35,466 bases of DNA from Planctomycetota bacterium (lineage in GTDB: Bacteria > Planctomycetota > PUPC01 > DSUN01). Location of the stretch: the NCBI GenBank assembly GCA_035384565.1, contig DAOOIT010000059.1, positions 1 through 35,466 on the forward strand. Direction: 5' to 3'. Shown one piece after another: positions 30,607 through 35,466 of the stretch. How positions within the stretch are numbered: position 1 is the stretch's first letter; the number at the start of each line of letters is the position of its first letter. The notes below the pieces were generated by a model. That model was not told the origin of the DNA, did no database searches, and saw nothing but the letters and a program-made list of their open reading frames with translations. The position numbers and the translations under genes are program-made.

Positions 30607-33105
30607 TTAGTGGCCTGTTCCCCCGCGGGGCGGAACGGGAGCGATGTGCCGCAGCTCGGGCTGCGTGGTGGCGGCCTCGATGGCCTGGATGGCTTCCCTG
30701 ACCGCACTGACGCGGCGGTCGTTGAGTTCGCCGCCGGGGAACTCATTCCTCTTGACCTGTGCGTTGAACTCCGCGATGAGTTCCTTCAGCGCGGGAATCG
30801 CCTCTCGGGCGGCCGAGCCGTAGGCCATGAGTTCCTTCATGATCACCCCGGTGCGGTTCTCACTGCCGTGGCCGCCCTGGGTGCGGGCGAAGAGGACGCC
30901 CGCTGCGATGCCCTCCTTGAAGCGGTACTTCGTCAGCGCCTTGAACGCGCCCATGCGGATTTCGTTGCCGAACATCGTGTCGGCCGGGCTGCGCGTCTTG
31001 AGGGCCGCGAGGAGGTCGGGCGCTAGCGCCTGAACGTCCTCCAGGGTCAGGCGGTTCTCGAAGACACTCCTCAGCGTGGCCCGGGCCATGCCATCTGCGT
31101 TCGTGGCGACGGCCCGGATCGCAGGGTAGAGCAGTTTGGGGTCGGCATCCTTCAGGGCATCGGCCAGCGGCCCCTGGAATAGCGCGGCGGCCAATTGGCC
31201 TTGCGCGAGTTGCACGGGATCGGCCCAGTTGACCGGTTGGAGCGGCTCAGCCATCCGGGCGGCGGCTCGCAGAAGGTCGGGGAGGGCTGGCTTGGCCGCG
31301 GCTCCCATCTTGCGGATCGCCTGCGCGGCCTTGAACCGCACCCAGCGGTCGTCGTGGGTGAGCAGGCCGATGAGCGCGGGCAGCGCCTCGGCGCTCTTGA
31401 GGTGGCCGAGCGCCTCGCAGGCGCCCTGGCTGGCGTGCGCGTCCTTGCCCTTCGCCAGGGCGATCAACTGGGGCACCATGTCCTGGGCTTCGGGGCGTGC
31501 GGCCAGCTCCTCCGCCGCCCAGCCGCGGACAATGGGCGACCAGTCGCCGAACGCCGCTACCAGCTCCTGTGGGCTCTTCTGCTTGCGGTCCAGGTCGAAC
31601 CGTCCGGAGGCGATGGCCGCCGCCACGTCCTTCTGGCTCAGCCAATCCGCGGGTTTCGCGCCCTTGCCGGTGATGTGGAGCTTTCTGAGCGGAAGGGCGT
31701 AGGTGAGAACGTAGCAGGCGTTCGGGCTGAGGCCGTAGTAGCCGCTCTTGCCGTAGTACGTGTCATCGTCCGTCCGGCCGGCGCCGTACTGCTCGCCGCC
31801 GTCGTAGGTGAACGACCCGTCGCACCGGCGCACGAGGTCGAGGTGCCACGCTGCCTCCTTGAAGAAGGCGGCCGCCGCGGCCGGGCCGCCCACGTTCGCC
31901 CCCAGGGCGCCCCACAGGTAGCTGAAGCCCTGGCCCGTGTGGCCGTACTCGCGGTTCCTGTAGGCGGCGGTGGCCATGCGGGCGAAGAACTGGGCGTCCT
32001 TGGCCCGGTTGCCCTGGATGGCGAAGAGCAGGGCGGTCATGGAGTTCTTGCCGTTGTTCTCGTGGTAGGGCCAGGGCTCGTGTTCCCCGTAGGGGATGGC
32101 GCCCTTGTCGGTGAAGTAGCCGAAGAACCCGTTGGCCCTCTGAATGGCGGGTTGGACCTCAGGGTCCTTTACGCCGCACTTGGCGCCCAGGACGATGGCG
32201 AGGTTGGCCGGAAGGCCGGCCGCGTTCACCGGGCCGTAGGGCGGGATGGAGCCGTGGAGGGCGCCGTCGGGCGCCAGCTCGCAGAAGCCGTGCCCGAATG
32301 TGCCGTACATGCTCTGCCCTCTCGCGAGGGCGACCGTGTACTTCTCGATGGCGGGCAGAACTTCCTTGTCGCCTGTGAGGAGGTAGTATTCGCACAGGAA
32401 GATGCCTCGGTAGCCCGTCTCCCACGACCCGAATCCGTGCCGCTGGAGTTTGAGGTCGGGTGGCGCAAGCTTGCGGGCGAGCTCGCGCACGCGGGGCAGA
32501 TAGCTGGGGTTGCCGGCCGCCATCAGGGCGAGGCCGTTGATCGCCCCCCACAGGTTCTCCTCCAGCGGTTCCTTCTCCAGCGCCTGGCAGGCCTCGGCGA
32601 GGATGCGCTTCGACTTGGGGCAATCGTAGGGCGCGGTGTCGCTGTAGGTGCCCATGACTCGGAGCTTGAGTTGCACGTCCCGGGTCTTGCCGGCCCGCCA
32701 GACGGTCAGCCTCAGGGTGCCCCCGTTCGCGTCTTTCTCGGCTTCCTGGATTGCCCGCGCGAGGCTCTGGCGCGCATCGTCGGTGAACGGCTTGCCTCCC
32801 GCGCCCAGGATCACGTCGTCCACCTTCATCACGCCGTCCGCGGGCGAGCCCTTGCCGACGTGGGTGACCAGAATCTGGCGGCTGGCCGTGGTGGTGCGGC
32901 CCTGGCAGCTATCGAAGAAGGTGGCGGCCCTCGTGTAGATCCATCCGCGGAGTCCGGTGGCGCCCAGGTTATAGGTCAGCTTCCTGTCCACCGCGTTGTT
33001 CTGTGTGAGGTCTGGCGGCGCACTCTCTCCCGAGGCGCAAGTGCCTGCGAGCAGCGCCAGCGCGACGACGACGAATCCCGCGCGTCGCCATTCTCGTTCA
33101 GCCAT
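30607..33105 (-). CDS. Exported PDZ and HEAT-repeat protein, DUF6288-like
   Basis: This 832-residue protein has a signal peptide (MAEREWRRAGFVVVALALLAGTCASG). Near the N-terminus are YNLGATGLRGWIYT and a PDZ domain at about 60-150 (ILVTHVGKGSPADGVMKVDDVILGAGG). A long alpha/alpha repeat region at about 165-480 has sequences such as GFGSWETGYRGIFLCEYYLLTGDKEV and DGSFTYDGGEQYGAG, typical of the uncharacterised DUF6288 family. HEAT-like repeats at about 510-620 follow (ALGHLKSAEALPALIGLL, DDRWVRFKAAQAIRKMG). It probably acts as a periplasmic scaffold or enzyme with an unknown glycan- or protein-binding role. ATG 33105 has AAAGGA 7 bases upstream and the promoter is at 33169-33197. It appears to be a single-gene unit. 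Confidence 0.82.
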   Translation of the reverse strand: MAEREWRRAGFVVVALALLAGTCASGESAPPDLTQNNAVDRKLTYNLGATGLRGWIYTRAATFFDSCQGRTTTASRQILVTHVGKGSPADGVMKVDDVILGAGGKPFTDDARQSLARAIQEAEKDANGGTLRLTVWRAGKTRDVQLKLRVMGTYSDTAPYDCPKSKRILAEACQALEKEPLEENLWGAINGLALMAAGNPSYLPRVRELARKLAPPDLKLQRHGFGSWETGYRGIFLCEYYLLTGDKEVLPAIEKYTVALARGQSMYGTFGHGFCELAPDGALHGSIPPYGPVNAAGLPANLAIVLGAKCGVKDPEVQPAIQRANGFFGYFTDKGAIPYGEHEPWPYHENNGKNSMTALLFAIQGNRAKDAQFFARMATAAYRNREYGHTGQGFSYLWGALGANVGGPAAAAAFFKEAAWHLDLVRRCDGSFTYDGGEQYGAGRTDDDTYYGKSGYYGLSPNACYVLTYALPLRKLHITGKGAKPADWLSQKDVAAAIASGRFDLDRKQKSPQELVAAFGDWSPIVRGWAAEELAARPEAQDMVPQLIALAKGKDAHASQGACEALGHLKSAEALPALIGLLTHDDRWVRFKAAQAIRKMGAAAKPALPDLLRAAARMAEPLQPVNWADPVQLAQGQLAAALFQGPLADALKDADPKLLYPAIRAVATNADGMARATLRSVFENRLTLEDVQALAPDLLAALKTRSPADTMFGNEIRMGAFKALTKYRFKEGIAAGVLFARTQGGHGSENRTGVIMKELMAYGSAAREAIPALKELIAEFNAQVKRNEFPGGELNDRRVSAVREAIQAIEAATTQPELRHIAPVPPRGGTGH

Positions 33106-33168
33106 CGGGTTTCCTTTCTCTCAGCGCACAACGGCACCGTGCGAGAACCCTGCTTCGGTCGCGCCAGG

Positions 33169-33197
33169 AGTCTCGCAGGCCTGGCAGAGCGTGTCAA
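33169..33197 (-). promoter_or_regulatory. Promoter of the DUF6288-like gene
   Basis: On the minus strand, TTGACA (33197-33192), 17 bases, GAGACT (33174-33169). The -10 box lacks the first T, so moderate strength is expected. Predicted start near 33162. Confidence 0.5.
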
Positions 33198-33212
33198 GTC
33201 GGCAGTGGCCTC

Positions 33213-34628
33213 TCAGCGGGCTGAGGGGAGCAGCGCCTTGGCCTCGGCGGCGTACGAGGTGTTGGGATAGGTCTCGATGATCTTCTGGAGATAGGGCGCG
33301 GCGCCCTCGGGGCGGGAACTGTTGAGGTAATTCCTCGCCATCGTCATCCAGCGGCGGCAGTCCTCGGCGGCGGCAGCCTCGCGCAGCTTGGGCCCCAAGG
33401 TCGGGTCGTTGCGCAGGGCGTCGGCCTGCGTGCGGGCCTCGGCGGCGCTCGGCGTGCCCTCGTAGCCGGAGGCGAGGCTGTCGAACGCGCGGGCGGCGGC
33501 GAGGTAGTCCTTGGCCAGGAGCAGGGCCTTGGCCTTGGCGAGCAACTGGGCGGCTTCATCGGCGCGGGCCTTGTCGGCGGCCTCGCGCGCGGCCCGAGCC
33601 ACCTCGGGGTCGGCGCGCAGTTCCCTGAGCTTGGCGGCGGCCTCGGCCGCGGTCTTTGTGCCTTCGTAGGCGCGGCAGATGCCCTGGAGCTTGCGCTCGG
33701 CTTCGGGGTACCGCTTGGCCTGGATCGCCTCGACGGCCGACGCCAGGGCCTCGGCGGCCTGCTGGTCAATCTCGGCGAGGCGCTTCTCGGCCTCGTCCAC
33801 CAGGGGGTCGGCCGCCTCGCTGTCCACAATCTGCCGATAGGTGCGAATGGCCAGGGGCATGTCTTTGGTTTCGGCTGCCTTGGCGCGGCGCATCAGGGCG
33901 ACGAGGCGCTCGTCCTCGCTCTGCTTGCGGAGCCAGGCGGCCACCTCGGGCGCATACTGCCGGTCGAACGTGTGGCCTACGCCCTTCATGGTGATGAAGG
34001 TGACGCTGGCGCCCGCCTTGCGGAGCGCGTCGGCGGCCTGCACGCCGCTGTCGTAGGGCACCACGTCGTCCTTGTCGCCGTGGATCACGAGCACGGGCTC
34101 GCGCCGCATGCAGTTGAGGTCGCGTGCCGCGCCCAGGCCGCCGGCCATCATCAGATACCCGCGGTAGGTGCTCACCTCCGAGGACCGGAAGCCGAACAGG
34201 GCCGTGGCGAAGCCGCCCTGGGAGAAGCCGCCGATGAAGATTTGCCGGGGGTTCACGCGCACGCGCGCGCTGAGCGTCTTGATCACGTGGTGGTTGAAGG
34301 CGAGTTGGGTCTCGATGTCGTTAAAGAAGGCCTGGTCCTCCTGAAGGTACTCCATGCCGACGATGAGGTAGCCCTTGCGGTCGGTGATGGACTGCATCAG
34401 GCCGGTGTCCGGCTTGCCGCCGCGGCCGTGGAAGAAGAGCACGAGCGGGAACAGCTTGGTCGGCGTGTAGTCGGTCGGCACGAAGACGGGCAGTTCCAGC
34501 GGCCCCCGGGTGCTCTTGAAGGCGGGGGTGCCGAAGTCGAGCGTCGTCTCGCGGCCCGGGGCGAATTCCGCCGCGGCGGCGGGCGAGGCCAGAGAAGCCA
34601 CGAGAACGACCGGCGGCAACCAGCGCAT
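33213..34628 (-). CDS. Exported alpha/beta-hydrolase with a helical TPR-like tail
   Basis: This 471-residue protein has a signal peptide (MRWLPPVVLVASLASPAAAA). The hydrolase domain, about residues 40-235, is related to PHB-depolymerase/feruloyl-esterase-like proteins: FVPTDYTPTKLFPLVLFFHG, Ser136 in GFSQGG, Asp188 in HGDKDDVVP and His219 in GVGHTF. From about 245 onward it is rich in Ala, Glu and Leu helices arranged as TPR-like pairs, ending RPEGAAPYLQKIIETYPNTSYAAEAKALL. It probably hydrolyses an ester in the periplasm with the tail used for assembly or binding. ATG 34628 is chosen for the signal peptide, with AGGGG about 7 bases upstream. The frame is open back to 34793, which is at the predicted transcript start. 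Confidence 0.85.
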   Translation of the reverse strand: MRWLPPVVLVASLASPAAAAEFAPGRETTLDFGTPAFKSTRGPLELPVFVPTDYTPTKLFPLVLFFHGRGGKPDTGLMQSITDRKGYLIVGMEYLQEDQAFFNDIETQLAFNHHVIKTLSARVRVNPRQIFIGGFSQGGFATALFGFRSSEVSTYRGYLMMAGGLGAARDLNCMRREPVLVIHGDKDDVVPYDSGVQAADALRKAGASVTFITMKGVGHTFDRQYAPEVAAWLRKQSEDERLVALMRRAKAAETKDMPLAIRTYRQIVDSEAADPLVDEAEKRLAEIDQQAAEALASAVEAIQAKRYPEAERKLQGICRAYEGTKTAAEAAAKLRELRADPEVARAAREAADKARADEAAQLLAKAKALLLAKDYLAAARAFDSLASGYEGTPSAAEARTQADALRNDPTLGPKLREAAAAEDCRRWMTMARNYLNSSRPEGAAPYLQKIIETYPNTSYAAEAKALLPSAR

Positions 34629-34799
34629 GGCGGATCCCCTGGTGCGGCGAGGGAAGAGAAGAAGCCTGGAGATCGAGTGCCCAGGTGCCAATGGCGCCCT
34701 CCTTCCGGCGGCAGGTTCTGTAAGAGTAGGATACGCGCAGCAGGGCTCTTGCTGCCGGGTGCCCGTGACGGCTCGGCGGCCCGGCCGAGCCATGGTTCA

Positions 34800-34828
34800 A
34801 TGCTATCCCGCCCGATCGGGCCTGTCAA
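34800..34828 (-). promoter_or_regulatory. Promoter of the TPR-tailed esterase, with a palindrome in the spacer
   Basis: On the minus strand, TTGACA (34828-34823), 17 bases, TAGCAT (34805-34800). The spacer contains the perfect 12-bp palindrome GCCCGATCGGGC (34810-34821), a possible operator. The predicted start is near 34793, so the leader to ATG 34628 is about 165 bases and holds an AAGGAGG followed by ATT out of frame with the esterase. Nothing coding is seen in 34629-34929. Confidence 0.6.
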
Positions 34829-34929
34829 GAGCCGACGTGCGAGCGATGAGCGTGTGTTCTCGGGCCGTGGGGATGAATCGGTTCTGGGAGAGCTACGGGC
34901 TGTGGCCCGCACGGCGAACCAGGCGGCCC

Positions 34930-35337
34930 TTACAGGTCGGTGAGCTCGGCCAGGTGGTCAATCTCGGGGGGAAGGTAGAGGCGGCCGTGGTTGACCCCGG
35001 GGCAGCGGCGGGCCGCCTCGGCCCAGGCCTGGGCCGAACGGAGATACTCGTACCAGAAGGGGAAGGTGCGGCACTGGACAGGGCGCACGTCGTAGATGCG
35101 GCAGCCGCCGGGCGACCAGAAGACGCAGTCGCCGTTGGCCATCTCGATGAGGGCGTAGTCACGCAGGGTGCGGCGGAGGTAGGTGGCGGTGAACTCGGTG
35201 ACGTCGAGCTTGAGGAAGCGGGCGATGGAGGCGATCTCGATCTCGCGCACCCACACGTAGCCCGGCTCGCCGCGGCAGCATCCGCCGCAGCGGGTGCAGG
35301 CGAATCTCAATCCGTCGCGATACCAGGGGGAACTCAT
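34930..35337 (-). CDS. YkgJ-family cysteine-cluster protein
   Basis: This 135-residue protein has the Fe- or Zn-chelating signature CTRCGGCC (residues 14-21), followed by further cysteines in GDCVFW, GGCRIYDVRPVQCRTFPFW and RCPGVN. This is the pattern of the CxxCxxCC family (PF03692), small cytoplasmic proteins of unknown function, some linked to metal binding. ATG 35337 gives the full motif at the expected distance. There is no convincing Shine-Dalgarno or promoter. The gap 34629-34929 contains only the esterase promoter and its leader. Confidence 0.85.
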   Translation of the reverse strand: MSSPWYRDGLRFACTRCGGCCRGEPGYVWVREIEIASIARFLKLDVTEFTATYLRRTLRDYALIEMANGDCVFWSPGGCRIYDVRPVQCRTFPFWYEYLRSAQAWAEAARRCPGVNHGRLYLPPEIDHLAELTDL

Positions 35338-35373
35338 GGGGCGAAGGGGCTGCCGAAAGAGGGGATGCGTTAG

Positions 35374-35419
35374 GAGCTATCTCAGAACCCGCGTGGGTTC
35401 TGAGGCAGTTTCTTAGCTC
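35374..35419. repeat. Composite palindrome near the right edge
   Basis: CTCAGAACCC (35381-35390), loop GCGT, then GGGTTCTGAG (35395-35404) is a perfect 10-bp hairpin. Outside it, GAGCTA (35374-35379) pairs with TAGCTC (35414-35419). On the plus strand it is followed by a T-rich stretch (AGTTTCTT). It could end an unseen transcript or be a REP-like element. 35338-35466 contains no gene I can support. Confidence 0.6.
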
Positions 35420-35466
35420 GACTTTCGCCATCAGGCAGGAAGCCGGAGGGCGAAGTCCGTGACGGT

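Overview
The window is strongly GC-rich DNA, with most codons ending in G or C, that encodes a free-living Gram-negative-type bacterium. The gene content is what one expects from the PVC group: a formylglycine sulfatase next to a DegT-type enzyme, a DUF4091 lipoprotein, a DUF6288-like PDZ/HEAT protein, paired TIM-barrel sugar isomerases (one with a Tat signal), a neutral-ceramidase-like protein, a PQQ-type propeller and a TPR/FMN-binding protein. Planctomycetota is my best guess and Lentisphaerota or Kiritimatiellota are possible. There is no rRNA, tRNA or other marker here to settle this. No gene runs off either edge.

Layout. 1-470 holds GC-rich palindromes and a promoter. 471-4642 (+) carries a secreted double pectate-lyase-like protein, nadE and a double CAP-domain protein. 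4681-8715 (-) is one compact operon read right to left: two sugar isomerase paralogs, nadD, mtlD and a small secreted protein, the last three linked by 4-base overlaps. It diverges from a LacD-type aldolase plus a coiled-coil protein (8931-10682, +). 10714-13697 (-) is a DegT aminotransferase-sulfatase pair. From a divergent promoter, 14095-18607 (+) reads out a DUF4091 lipoprotein, a polytopic membrane protein and a PflX-type radical SAM protein, all with ATGA overlaps, followed by polX (18715-20481) and a HTH protein with a ruined nucleotidyltransferase site (20517-21095).

21104-23169 (-) is a ceramidase-like protein and an esterase whose best start is ATT after a perfect Shine-Dalgarno. 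Its promoter shares one palindromic TTGCAA -35 box with the oppositely directed promoter of a PQQ-propeller gene (23365-24606) that carries an in-frame amber codon. Next come a TPR/FMN-binding exported protein (24625-25563) and its likely redox partner, a NapH-NapG-like polyferredoxin fusion (27826-29535). These two are separated by a restriction-modification cassette (25646-27779) that has its own promoter and visibly lower GC. The polyferredoxin gene also contains a 126-bp repeat inserted exactly in frame. The right end (-) holds bioY, a DUF6288-like protein, a TPR-tailed esterase and a YkgJ-family protein.

How it fits together. Most genes fit a heterotrophic life on complex or sulfated carbohydrate and lipid, with uptake and periplasmic hydrolysis, sugar/polyol isomerisation and aldol cleavage, plus NAD synthesis. 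The most system-like locus is 23365-29535, an extracytoplasmic flavin/iron-sulfur electron-transfer set that has been hit by a nonsense mutation, a restriction-modification insertion and a repeat insertion. Thirteen promoters can be read by eye, twelve with a 17-bp spacer and one with 16, so ordinary sigma-70-type promoters dominate. A 139-145 bp MITE-like repeat occurs twice in opposite orientations.
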